Origin: UBA1381 sp964399965
Lineage (GTDB): Bacteria > Bacillota > Clostridia > UBA1381
NCBI GenBank assembly: GCA_964399965.1
Contig: CAYNRX010000044.1
Coordinates: 1 to 16,630 of the forward strand
Length of the DNA stretch: 16,630 bases
Reading direction: 5' to 3'
A model generated the notes under the pieces. That model had not been told where the DNA came from. It saw only the letters and a program-made list of their open reading frames with translations, and ran no database searches. Every line of letters starts with the position of its first letter. Within the stretch, counting starts at the first letter, position 1. The position numbers were made by a program, and so were the translations under genes. Positions 5,113-12,339 of this stretch are shown in pieces.

Positions 5113-6621
5113 ATGCCTAAATACAAGCTGTTCGCCGCCCTGGAGGCCGGTTCCAACAGTATATCGATGAAAATAGTCCATTTCGACAAGACGAACGGTA
5201 TAACAGTTGTCGATACGCTGGAGAAAAACCTCTCTCTCGGACGACAGACCTACAAATACGGGAAGATCCCCTATAACACCGTGGATGAGCTGTGCTCTGT
5301 TTTCACGGGATTCAAGACCAAGATGGATGAGTACGGGGTGACAGATTACGTTGCCTGCGCCACCTCCGCCGTGCGCGAGGCGTCCAACAGTGAATACGTT
5401 ATCGACCAGGTGATGCTCAGGACGGGCATCAAGATAAATATCCTCAATAACGAGGAGGAGCGGTTTTTGCATAATAAGGCCCTGGGGCTTAATCTGGAAG
5501 CCTTCGACCGCGTGATAGACGAGGGCGCGGCCATTATCGACCTTTCCTCCGGCAGCCTGCAAATATCCACCTACGAAAAGGGCAGGCTGTCCCGTTCGGA
5601 AAATGTCGCCCTGGGTCCTTTGCGCGTGATGGAGGAGTTTTCTCCCCTCAAGGAATCTGGCCGCGTCGTGGAGACGATAGACGAATATATCCGCGCCGAA
5701 TCGCTCGTGTTCCAGCGGTATTTTTCCTATATGGATAAAAAGAATTTCATCCTCTGCGGAACAGGGGCGGAATTTTTGAAAATGGCCACCGCAAGCGAGA
5801 ATATCACCCGGGAAATGATAGAGAAATTCGTCAAGCAGCTCTCTCATGACGACCTGGAGGAGGTAAGCGGCCGCTACGGCCTGACGTACGATCAGGGAGT
5901 GGTGGTGTTCCTCTCGCTGCTCATATACAAGAATTTCATCCCCGAGGAGGATATCACGATATATTCGCCGCCGGTGAGCCTGTCGGACGGATTGTGTGTG
6001 GAATATGCGGAAAAGAACGATATGCTCCTAAGAACCAGCCACCCCTTCTCCGATGATATGATATCCTCGGCCGAATACTACGCCAAGCGTTACCACTGCG
6101 ACAAGAAGCACTACCAGAAGGTGACGGAATTTTCCTCCGCCATCGGCCGCTATATGTCCAAGCGGTTCGGTATAAATAAGCGCGACCTGCAGCTTTTGGC
6201 AGTGGCCTCGATATTCTCCGGCTGCGGGCTGTATCTTCGCAACAGGGATTATTCCCAATACTCAAGCGATATCTTCCGCGCCAATTCGGTGCTGGGGCTG
6301 TCGGAGCGGGAGAAGGACATGGTCTCCTATATCATCCTCCTGCACGATGGGGACGGCCTGCCGAAGGACGATCCCAAGTTTGAGTATTTCCCCAAGAGCA
6401 GGAAGCTGACGATATCCAAGCTGGGAGCGATACTGGCCGTGGCGGAAACGCTTGATAGCGGACGGCGGCAGAAGATATCGCAGATAAAGATATCGTTTAA
6501 GGAAGATACGCTTTTGATAAAGGCCGCGCACGAGGAGGATATAACGCTGGAAAGATTCGCCTTCTCCAAGGCGGCGGAGTTTTTCGAGGATGTGTTCGGC
6601 GTGCAGTGCCGGTTGATATAA
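5113..6621 (+). CDS. Ppx/GppA-family protein with degenerate active site and HD domain
   Basis: A 502-residue protein with the two-lobed Ppx/GppA N-terminus (~1-300) and a C-terminal HD-like helical domain (~310-500). Overall order matches Ppx: LEAGSNSIS, CATSAVREASN, INILNNEEERFL, DLSSGSLQIS, LCGTGAEFL, SDGLCVEYAE, then SAEYYAKRYHCDKKH. Key residues differ: the first loop has Glu for the usual Asp, the second is DLSSGS instead of DxGGGS, and the HD signature LLHDIG reads IFSGCG, losing the metal-binding His-Asp. It may be a regulatory or ligand-sensing pseudoenzyme. Start 5113 is chosen over ATG 5107 because GGAG (5101-5104) is only two bases from the latter. It is a monocistron beside an intact paralogue. 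Confidence 0.82.
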   Translation: MPKYKLFAALEAGSNSISMKIVHFDKTNGITVVDTLEKNLSLGRQTYKYGKIPYNTVDELCSVFTGFKTKMDEYGVTDYVACATSAVREASNSEYVIDQVMLRTGIKINILNNEEERFLHNKALGLNLEAFDRVIDEGAAIIDLSSGSLQISTYEKGRLSRSENVALGPLRVMEEFSPLKESGRVVETIDEYIRAESLVFQRYFSYMDKKNFILCGTGAEFLKMATASENITREMIEKFVKQLSHDDLEEVSGRYGLTYDQGVVVFLSLLIYKNFIPEEDITIYSPPVSLSDGLCVEYAEKNDMLLRTSHPFSDDMISSAEYYAKRYHCDKKHYQKVTEFSSAIGRYMSKRFGINKRDLQLLAVASIFSGCGLYLRNRDYSQYSSDIFRANSVLGLSEREKDMVSYIILLHDGDGLPKDDPKFEYFPKSRKLTISKLGAILAVAETLDSGRRQKISQIKISFKEDTLLIKAAHEEDITLERFAFSKAAEFFEDVFGVQCRLI

Positions 6622-6627
6622 ATAGGG

Positions 6628-6666
6628 GATACGGTCCTTGGCAGCTGCCGGGGCCGTATCTTTTTT
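6628..6666 (+). terminator. Intrinsic terminator of the second ppx-like gene
   Basis: GATACGG (6628-6634) pairs with CCGTATC (6654-6660), followed by six T. It begins seven bases after the stop codon. Confidence 0.85.
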
Positions 6667-6675
6667 GTTATGATA

Positions 6676-6704
6676 TTGACAAATAGCAATATTTATGATA
6701 AAAT
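6676..6704 (+). promoter_or_regulatory. Promoter of the SLH-domain gene
   Basis: TTGACA (6676-6681), 17 bases, TAAAAT (6699-6704). It lies about 50 bases upstream of the ATG and directly after the preceding terminator, so the gene is its own transcription unit. Confidence 0.8.
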
Positions 6705-6755
6705 ATGTATATGAGGTAATATTTGTTTAAGGTTCAATGAGAGGAGAAGATATGT

Positions 6756-8657
6756 ATGAAAAAGAAATTTTTATGTCTGTTATCAGCCTTGACGGTCGCC
6801 CTACCTCCGGCCGCAGCCTCTGCCCGGGACTGGCAGAGCGCCCATCTTGTAAAAAGCGAGGGTATCGGCTATTGTGACGATATGACCGAGAGGATATACC
6901 TGCGGGCGCAGACGCTCTGCCCCGATGGGACGTATCTGGCGCTTTTTGAGGAGATGAGCAGCGAAAACGCCGAGGTTTCGCTTTCGCTTGAGATCATGCA
7001 GCTGGACGCTTACGGCAGCCTTGTGCGGACGTTTGATCTGGAAAAGGACGCCGACATGGAGAGTATCGGCGATATCGCCGCCGATGAGGAGGGGAACGTC
7101 TACATAGCCTACGGCCGTTCCCTCGAGGAGCACCAGACCGATCAGACCGCCGTGCGGCTGGTGAAATACTCCCCCGAGGGAGAGCGTCTGGCCGCCCTTG
7201 ATATCAAGGGGAACGAGGATGATGCATTCAACGGGATCAAAATACCGTTCGATTACGGCAGCTGCAGCTTGAGCGTCAATAACGGCAAGGTGGTATGATT
7301 TTTTGCCCGCACGATGTTCCAAAGCTCTTCCGATGGGCTGAACCACCAGGCCTCCTACAGCTTCGCCGCCAAGGCCGATGATCTTTCCCGTCTGCCCGGT
7401 CAAAGCACCTATGCCAGCCATTCGTTTGAGCAGCAGGTATATTTTGACGGCCAAGATTTCCTCCTGACCGAGAGGTGCGACGCTTATCCGCGCGGATTTC
7501 AGATAACGAAAAAGGACGGGGAGGATTTCTCCGATATCTGGACGCTGGTGCCCATGGAATTTAAGCTCGGCCCCGGCGGCCTTGTGCACGGGAGCGATCC
7601 CATAGATTATAACTATACCTTCAGCGACCTCGGCGGTATAGTCGCCACCGAGGCAGGATATATCTTTGCCGGGACGTATGAGAATAAGACCGACAGTGCC
7701 GAGATATATTCCTCGCGCAACGTGTTCGTGCAGACGATAACCGAAAACGCAGATCTTTATTCCCAGCCCCGATATCTCACCGATTACGGCGATATCGGCG
7801 AGGGAAATTCTCTCTCCCTGATGAGCGGCAGCACGATAACGAATGCGGAGGAGCCGTTCCTGTTTGACTACGGGGAGGGATTGGGATTATTCTATATCGA
7901 GAACGCGGCGGAGACCTCTCCCTATAACAGCGATGAGGACGCTTTGCATATTTTGACTTTGCAAAGAAACGGCGAGCTTGCAGGCGATACCGTTGTGCAT
8001 AATGCGGACGGGGAAACGCCCTCCGGCAGGGAGGTGTTCTATGATCCCCAAAGCGGCCGCCTCAGCTGGCTGGATACCGAAAATGTGCACGGGACATACA
8101 ATCTGTATCTGGTGAGCATTGAGGAATGCACGGGCGACAACTGCCCGCAGGATCTGTCCTCCTTCACCGATATCGAGGGTCTTAGCGAAACGGCCTACGA
8201 GGCGATGACAAAAGCCTACAGAAGGGGAATAATCGACGGCTACGATGACGGGACGCTGCGTCCGTACGGCGAGGTAACGCGCGCGGAATTTGCCCAGATG
8301 GTGTACCGGGCCTTGAATATGCGCGCGCTGACGGCGGGAGAGGGCTTTAGCGATGTTCCCTCCGGCCACTGGGCGCATGAGGCGGTGATGACGCTTGCCA
8401 ATACCGGAGCGGTAAACGGCGTTGGCCAAGGGATGTTCGCTCCCGATGATAAGGTGACAGCAGCCCAGGCGGCCAAGATGCTGACCGAGGCGGCCGGCTT
8501 TGCCGATGATGCGGTGGTAGATGCTGCCGGGGGATATCCAGGGGGGTATTTCACGCTGGCCAAGAACCTGGGGATCTTGGACGGTATCGATGCCGGGATG
8601 GAGGAGCCGCTTTTACGCTGGGAGCTGGCGCAGATGATCATATCGCTGCTCCCATAA
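6756..8657 (+). pseudogene. Secreted SLH-domain surface protein interrupted by in-frame TGA
   Basis: ATG 6756 follows GAGGAGA (6741-6747) and opens a signal peptide (MKKK, hydrophobic core, ASA cleavage near residue 23). The following segment, with repeats like YLALFEE and VYIAYG, looks like a beta-rich, propeller-type ectodomain. After 180 codons a single TGA (7296-7298) interrupts the frame, which then continues in the same frame to 8657. The far end holds three S-layer homology repeats from about residue 470: FTDIEGLSETAYEAMTKAYR, FSDVPSGHWAHEAV and a weaker third, which normally anchor proteins to cell-wall polymers. The next ATG (7314) has no ribosome binding site, so a separate downstream gene is unlikely. 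Most likely a recent nonsense mutation; sequencing error or readthrough are possible. Confidence 0.75.
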
Positions 8658-8704
8658 TATAATGATATTTATTCATCTTATGCAGCTTCCATAAGAAACG
8701 AAGG

Positions 8705-8746
8705 GCATTTTTCCAGTAAAAATAGACAAAATATCCAGAAAAATGC
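8705..8746. repeat. Inverted repeat GCATTTTTC/GAAAAATGC
   Basis: A perfect 9-bp inverted repeat (8705-8713 with 8738-8746) with a 24-base spacer in the AT-rich gap between the SLH gene and the abrB-like promoter. It could be an operator just upstream of that promoter. No clear terminator for the SLH gene is seen; CTTATG/CATAAG at 8679-8696 has no T tract. Confidence 0.3.
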
Positions 8747-8766
8747 GAAAAACTTTCCGAAAACAA

Positions 8767-8795
8767 TTGACTTATTTTCTGTTTTATGCTATACT
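8767..8795 (+). promoter_or_regulatory. Promoter of the AbrB-family gene
   Basis: TTGACT (8767-8772), 17 bases, TATACT (8790-8795). The predicted start near 8802 leaves a leader of about 95 bases that contains a GC-rich hairpin, CCGGGGA/TCCCCGG (8853-8859 with 8864-8870), just before AGGAGG at 8883-8888. Confidence 0.7.
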
Positions 8796-8897
8796 CAATA
8801 TATAAAAAAATGAGCAGCTGTTTTGCCTGCGGGAAATTGCGGATATTTAAGTCCGGGGAGCTGTCCCCGGGTCGGAACAAAAAGGAGGTTTCTTAAG

Positions 8898-9152
8898 ATG
8901 AAAGCGACCGGGATCATAAGACAGGTGGATGAGCTGGGGCGCATAGTTCTTCCCATTGAGCTGAGAAGGACATTCGGTATTAGGCGAAAGGACGCTATAG
9001 AGATATATATTGATGATAACAACGACATTATTCTCAGGAAATACGAGCCTGCTTGTATCTTCTGCGGCAGCTCGGAAAACATGCTTGCCTATAAGGGAAA
9101 GAACGTGTGCAAAAAATGCGCCGTAAAGATGAAGGAAATATTTGAGGATTAA
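8898..9152 (+). CDS. AbrB/SpoVT-family transition-state regulator with CxxC tail
   Basis: A small DNA-binding regulator of 84 residues. Residues 1-50 form the swapped-hairpin AbrB domain (ATGIIRQVDELGRIVLPIEL, FGIRRKDAIEIY, DIILRKY). The C-terminus has two CxxC pairs (Cys53/56 and Cys71/74), suggesting a small zinc ribbon, an arrangement common in clostridial AbrB-like proteins. ATG 8898 follows AAAGGAGG ideally; an upstream in-frame ATG at 8823 would add 25 poor-quality residues through the GC hairpin and is rejected. It has its own promoter and terminator. Members usually repress genes during growth-phase transition and often control themselves; targets here are unknown. Confidence 0.92.
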   Translation: MKATGIIRQVDELGRIVLPIELRRTFGIRRKDAIEIYIDDNNDIILRKYEPACIFCGSSENMLAYKGKNVCKKCAVKMKEIFED

Positions 9153-9155
9153 AGG

Positions 9156-9182
9156 ACCGTACCAAACCGGGTACGGTTTTTT
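9156..9182 (+). terminator. Intrinsic terminator of the AbrB-family gene
   Basis: ACCGTACC (9156-9163) pairs with GGTACGGT (9170-9177), followed by a run of T to 9182. It starts three bases after the stop. No good promoter is seen between it and cbiL, so cbiL may depend on readthrough or a weak site. Confidence 0.9.
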
Positions 9183-9214
9183 AATGCAGATTATTATTAA
9201 AGGAGCGGGATACA

Positions 9215-9871
9215 TTGAAAGGAAAATTTTACGGGGTCAGCGTAGGGCCGGGGGATCCGGAGCTTATCACGATAAAGGCGGTAAAGGCGATAGAGAGCTG
9301 CCCGGTCATAGCGGCGCCGAAAACGCCGGGCGGTTCCACGCTTGCCTTGGATATAGCATCGTCGGCCGTCGATCTTAGGGGAAAGACGGTGATAACGCCG
9401 GAATTTGCCATGTCGGGCGACCGGGAGAAAACCAGGAAAAGCCATCTTTTGGCGGCGGAGGAGATATGCGGCTATCTTGATAGGGGCCTTGACGTGGCGA
9501 TGGTGAATTTGGGGGATGTGTCGGTGTACTCGACATTTTCCCATATGGAGGAGCTGGTAAGGGAGCGGGGATTTGCGAGCGAGAGGATCGCGGGGGTGAC
9601 GAGCTTCTGCGCGGCAGCGGCGGCGGCAGGGATAAACCTGACCAAGGGAGGTTTGCCGCTTCACATCCTGCCCTGGCGATACGCTCCCCGGTATGCGGAG
9701 GAGGAGGGGATAAAGGTGATAATGAAGCCGGGTGATGTGGGATCGGTGAAAAGAGCGTTTGCCGGCCGAGGGGCGGTAGCGGTCTCCAACTGCGGCCTGG
9801 GGAACGAGAAAATAGAGCGGCTGGAGGAAGTTGGGGAGTGCGGGTATTTTACGCTGGTGATAAGCGAGTAG
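9215..9871 (+). CDS. cbiL: Cobalt-precorrin-2 / cobalt-factor II C20-methyltransferase
   Basis: CbiL (CobI) transfers a methyl from SAM to C20 of the precorrin-2/factor II ring in corrin synthesis. The 218-residue protein shows the tetrapyrrole methylase fold: GVSVGPGDPELIT (7-19), an internal EICGYLDRGLDVAMVNLGDV segment with SAM-loop NLGDVSVYSTF (~98-108), and VTSFCAAAAAAG (~128-139). The start is TTG at 9215 with AGGAG (9201-9205) nine bases upstream; no suitable ATG lies nearby. It is the only cobalamin gene in the window but faces hemC, which supplies the precursor pathway. The anaerobic (cbi) route is inferred from the likely lifestyle. It is followed directly by structured repeats B and C instead of a simple terminator. 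Confidence 0.88.
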   Translation: MKGKFYGVSVGPGDPELITIKAVKAIESCPVIAAPKTPGGSTLALDIASSAVDLRGKTVITPEFAMSGDREKTRKSHLLAAEEICGYLDRGLDVAMVNLGDVSVYSTFSHMEELVRERGFASERIAGVTSFCAAAAAAGINLTKGGLPLHILPWRYAPRYAEEEGIKVIMKPGDVGSVKRAFAGRGAVAVSNCGLGNEKIERLEEVGECGYFTLVISE

Positions 9872-9893
9872 GGGGATGGGGGGTGATGTTTTT

Positions 9894-10235
9894 GCGGCAG
9901 GTGCCGCTTTAGCGCACTGGGTTTCACGATTGCGGCAATTGCAGCCTTAGTGTAAAAGTCAAAAGGGGAAACTACGTCTCCCCTTTTGGAATCCTCTTCC
10001 TTTGGGGGATTCAACTTTTTTTGCAAAAAAGTTGAAATAAAACTATCTGTTCGGCTATGCGAAAGTCGCAAATGCGGTATTCTGCTTTGCTGGAAGTCTC
10101 GTTGTAGCGTTCTGTTTGACGATGAAAGCGGTGTATTTAGGGGCTTCCGCATTCCCGTTTCTCGGTGGGGAATGGGGGAAAGGTGAACATTCGCGTTGGT
10201 TATAGTTTAATGTAATCCTATCTGGCAAGATGATT
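9894..10235 (+). repeat. Structured repeat, copy B (first tandem unit, 342 bp)
   Basis: It begins at GCGGCAGGTGC 23 bases after the cbiL stop, runs through a shared 65-bp lead (TTTAGCGCAC.., GCGGCAATTGCAGCCTTAG), and reaches the CAAAAGGGGA/TCCCCTTTTG hairpin at 9960. The rest follows copy A: GAATCC/GGATTC stem, TTCAAC..GTTGAA palindrome, GTAGCGTTCTGTTTGACGATG, and GTTGGTTATAGTTTAATG. Its closing stem is imperfect. It repeats with 342-bp spacing as copy C. Confidence 0.85.
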
Positions 10236-10580
10236 GCGGCAGGTGCGGATTTAGCGCACGGGGTTTTACGATTGCGGCAATTGCAGCCTTAGTGTAAAAG
10301 TCAAAAGGGGAAACTACGTCTCCCCTTTTGGAATCCTCTTCCTTGGGGGATTCAACTTTTTTTGCAAAAAAGTTGAAATAAAACGATCTGTTCGACTGTG
10401 CGAAAATCGCGGATGTTGCGTTCTGTTTTAGTGGAAGTCTCCCGGTAGTGTTCTGTTTGACGATGAAAGCGGCAAGTTAGGGGATTCCCCATGCCCGTTC
10501 CTGGATGGGGATTGGGGGAAAGATTAGTTTTTTCGTTGGCTATAGTTGAGCGCAATCCTATCCGGCAATAGGATTGCGGC
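10236..10580 (+). repeat. Structured repeat, copy C (second tandem unit)
   Basis: The tandem copy of B, offset by 342 bp in its first half. It keeps every hairpin and ends in the cleanest closing stem of the family, CGCAATCCTAT/ATAGGATTGCG (11 bp, about 10551-10578), followed by GCGGCTGTTT. Relative to copy A, the stem has compensating changes (T-A to C-G, G-U to A-U), so pairing rather than sequence is conserved. Confidence 0.85.
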
Positions 10581-10589
10581 TGTTTATGG

Positions 10590-10631
10590 TATTGGTTGAA
10601 ATTTATACATATGTATAAATTTCAACCAATA
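10590..10631. repeat. Perfect 42-bp palindrome
   Basis: Bases 10590-10610 are the exact reverse complement of 10611-10631, with no loop. Each arm reads TATTGGTTGAAATTTATACAT, shown here in two parts: TATTGGTTGAA and ATTTATACAT. It is AT-rich and lies exactly between forward copy C and inverted copy D of the repeat. No ORF or T tract is attached. Confidence 0.9.
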
Positions 10632-10649
10632 TTGCTGCAATTGCCGTAT

Positions 10650-10696
10650 GTAACCGCAAGTAACAGGACATTAAAGTTATCTCTCGGTTACTTTTT
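10650..10696 (+). terminator. Terminator-like hairpin GTAACCG/CGGTTAC
   Basis: GTAACCG (10650-10656) pairs with CGGTTAC (10685-10691), followed by five T. The loop is long (28 bases), so the stem is only moderately convincing. It would end any plus-strand transcript passing through the cbiL-side repeats. Confidence 0.45.
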
Positions 10697-10713
10697 CTAA
10701 AAAAGTAGAGTTT

Positions 10714-10742
10714 CAAAAGGGAAAACGCAGTTTTCCCTTTTG
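10714..10742. repeat. Stand-alone CAAAAGGG-type hairpin
   Basis: CAAAAGGGAAAA (10714-10725) pairs perfectly with TTTTCCCTTTTG (10731-10742), loop CGCAG. It is a variant of the first hairpin of the repeat family, with GGGGA replaced by GGGAAAA in both arms. It lies 12 bases outside the far end of inverted copy D, so that copy is bracketed by two such hairpins. Confidence 0.7.
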
Positions 10743-10753
10743 GACTATAAAGC

Positions 10754-11110
10754 GAAAGCCGCAATTACCTTGTTGGATAGAATTAAGCTCAATCATAACC
10801 AAGGCGAATACCGACCTTTCCCCGCACATTCACCGAGGAACGGGAATGCGGAAGCCCATAAATACACCGCTTTCATCGTCAAACAGAACGCTACAGCGAG
10901 ACTTCCAGTCAAACAGAACACAACACCCGCGATTTTCGTACAGTCGCATAGACATTTCTATTTCAACTTTTTTGCAAAAAAAAGTTGAATCCCCTAAGGA
11001 AGAGGATTCCAAAAGGGGAGACGTAGTTTCCCCTTTTGATCTATTGCGCTAAAGTAGCACTTGCCGTAATCGTGAAACCCAGTGCACTAAAGTATCAATC
11101 GCCGCAATCA
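10754..11110 (-). repeat. Structured repeat, copy D (inverted, 3' of hemC)
   Basis: Read on the minus strand it starts with TGATTGCGGC at the hemC stop codon. It continues through TTTAGTGCACTGGGTTTCACG (given here only as TTTAGTGCAC and GGGTTTCACG), the hairpin CAAAAGGGGA/TCCCCTTTTG (11038-11010), the GAATCC stem, the TTCAAC..GTTGAA palindrome, and two TTCTGTTTGAC blocks. It ends near 10754 in a degraded form of the closing stem. It therefore has the same orientation as hemC, as copies A-C have with their upstream genes. Confidence 0.85.
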
Positions 11111-11965
11111 CCGCAGCACCCGCGCCAGCCTCCTTCCCGCTTCCTCCGGCTCCGCTGCCTCCGCCCGGCCGCATTTCCCGCGCCAATATCCGCGTATGTG
11201 CACATGCCCCTCCCTTATCTGGGCATACGCACCGGCGCTTTCGTGGCAGCCGGCGTTCATCTCCGCCATAAACGCCCTCTCCGCCTGCAAGCACGCATAC
11301 GTATCGCTGTCGCTTATCTTCCCCAAAAGCTCCCGCAGGGGCGACGACGACAAGCATTCCACGGCAATGATCCCCTGCCCGGCCGCCGGGACCATCTCCT
11401 CCGGCGACAAAAACCGCACGTCAAACCGCGCGCAGAAATCCGCATCGTCAAACAGCCCCAGCCGCCCGACCGCCGCCGCTGCCGTCACCAGGGCGCAGCA
11501 CCGCCCTTCTTCCACGGCCGCAAGCCTTGTCTCTATATTGCCGCGCAGGGGCGCATAGCGGTATCCGCCGCCCAGCTGTGAGGTCCGCCGGGGACTGCCG
11601 GTGCCTACGGTATCGCCCGGCCTGAGCTCATATCCCTTCCTCGTCACCAGTATATCGCGGGGATCGGCGCGCTTTAAGGCCGCCGCGATACATAGCTGCG
11701 GTCTCAGCCGCGATGGCATATCCTTGGCGCTGTGGACGGCAATGTCCGCCCGTCCCTCCAATACCGCGTCCTCCGCCGCCGATACGAACACTCCCCGGCC
11801 GCCCATCTTCACCAGGGGCGTTTTGCGGTCTGTATCACCCTCGGTCCTCACTATAAGCTCCCGGCACTCGATCCCCTGCCTGTCAAGAGCCGCTATCACC
11901 TGCTGCGTCTGCGCTATCGCCAGGGCGCTCCCTCTTGTTGCTGCTATCAATGTTATCCTCCTCAT
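11108..11965 (-). CDS. hemC: Porphobilinogen deaminase HemC, C-terminally short
   Basis: HemC joins four porphobilinogens into hydroxymethylbilane, the precursor of uroporphyrinogen III and cobalamin. The 285 residues show ATRGSALAIAQT (~9-20), VHSAKDMPSRL (~78-88), GTGSPRRTSQL and RGNIETRL. The cofactor-binding Cys240 lies in NAGCHESAGAYA, where most homologues have GGCQVPxGAYA. Only 45 residues follow Cys240 against about 70 in E. coli, so the last helix is missing; the stop codon lies inside the edge of repeat copy D. Start ATG 11965 is chosen by homology; TTG 11950, six bases after an internal AGGAGG, is a real alternative. An ORF extension upstream overlaps rubredoxin and is rejected. 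Confidence 0.88.
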   Translation of the reverse strand: MRRITLIAATRGSALAIAQTQQVIAALDRQGIECRELIVRTEGDTDRKTPLVKMGGRGVFVSAAEDAVLEGRADIAVHSAKDMPSRLRPQLCIAAALKRADPRDILVTRKGYELRPGDTVGTGSPRRTSQLGGGYRYAPLRGNIETRLAAVEEGRCCALVTAAAAVGRLGLFDDADFCARFDVRFLSPEEMVPAAGQGIIAVECLSSSPLRELLGKISDSDTYACLQAERAFMAEMNAGCHESAGAYAQIREGHVHIRGYWRGKCGRAEAAEPEEAGRRLARVLR

Positions 11966-11968
11966 ATG

Positions 11969-12011
11969 AAAAAGCCCCCTCCTCTTGCCGAACGGGTAAA
12001 AGGAGAGGGCT
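11969..12011 (-). terminator. Terminator of rubredoxin, overlapping the hemC translation signal
   Basis: On the minus strand AGCCCTCTCCT (12011-12001) pairs with AGGAGGGGGCT (11983-11973), one G-U, 17-base loop, followed by five T. The 3' arm contains the only AGGAGG upstream of hemC ATG 11965. Forming the terminator would therefore both stop transcription and hide that site. Confidence 0.7.
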
Positions 12012-12017
12012 GCTTTC

Positions 12018-12173
12018 TTATTCTTCCTCAAAAGCGTCCTTACCGAGCATACATACGGGGCATACCCAATCCTCGGGAACGTCCTCCCAGGCTGTTCCGG
12101 GGGCAACGCCGTTGTCGGGATCTCCTACCTCGGGATCGTAAACATAGCCGCAAGGGCAAACGTATTTCTTCAT
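12018..12173 (-). CDS. Rubredoxin
   Basis: A 51-residue, one-iron electron carrier. The four iron-ligating cysteines are in two loops, YVCPCGYVYD (Cys6 and Cys8) and VCPVCMLGKDAFE (Cys38 and Cys41). Typical rubredoxins have CxxCG in the first loop. Here MKKYVCPCGYVYDP has CPCG, so the spacing is one residue less than the usual CxxCG and is a known variant type worth noting. The middle AWEDVPEDWVCP is standard. Start ATG 12173 follows a weak AGGCAGG. It acts in the cytoplasm, often in oxygen or peroxide detoxification in anaerobes. It has its own promoter and terminator. Confidence 0.92.
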   Translation of the reverse strand: MKKYVCPCGYVYDPEVGDPDNGVAPGTAWEDVPEDWVCPVCMLGKDAFEEE

Positions 12174-12231
12174 AATTGTTACCTGCCTTTCATTTGATAT
12201 CCCCGGGCATGTCCGCGGGGCTTCTGTAGGT

Positions 12232-12260
12232 ATTATATCATAAACCGGGAGAAAATACAA
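12232..12260 (-). promoter_or_regulatory. Promoter of the rubredoxin gene
   Basis: Minus strand TTGTAT (12260-12255), 17 bases, TATAAT (12237-12232). The ~55-base leader contains a CCCCG/CGGGG hairpin. Confidence 0.7.
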
Positions 12261-12270
12261 GTGGTACATG

Positions 12271-12321
12271 AAAAAAACATCCGGTATACCGGGCTTTTGC
12301 ATAAGCCCCGACATACCGGAT
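12271..12321 (-). terminator. Terminator of the 3D-domain gene
   Basis: On the minus strand ATCCGGTAT..GGGGCT pairs with AGCCC..ATACCGGAT, followed by seven T (complement of 12271-12277). It starts 19 bases after the 3D gene stop and separates it from rubredoxin. Confidence 0.85.
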
Positions 12322-12339
12322 ATATTTCTTGTGATATCA

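Noticed and set aside
7296..7345. Selenocysteine codon at the TGA with GCCC/GGGC stem just downstream
   Set aside because: The stem is only four pairs with a long loop, no bacterial SECIS features are evident, and a secreted S-layer type protein is an unlikely selenoprotein. Kept only as a check.
7314..8657. Separate gene starting at ATG 7314
   Set aside because: It is in the same frame as the upstream signal-peptide segment, has no ribosome binding site or promoter, and its N-terminus has no signal peptide although SLH proteins are exported.
8823..8897. Upstream start of the AbrB-family protein at 8823
   Set aside because: It would translate through the GC hairpin and the AGGAGG site, adding 25 residues not typical of the family; ATG 8898 has an ideal ribosome binding site.
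9986..11012. Short frames with related peptides (FFCKKVEI.., CSVLFDDESG..) in the repeat copies
   Set aside because: The similarity follows from the repeated DNA. Frames shift at A/T homopolymers, lack ribosome binding sites and fall on hairpin arms, and compensatory changes favour RNA structure.
11966..12106. N-terminal extension of HemC to 12106
   Set aside because: It overlaps the rubredoxin coding region and its terminator, and HemC homologues begin near the ATRGS motif.
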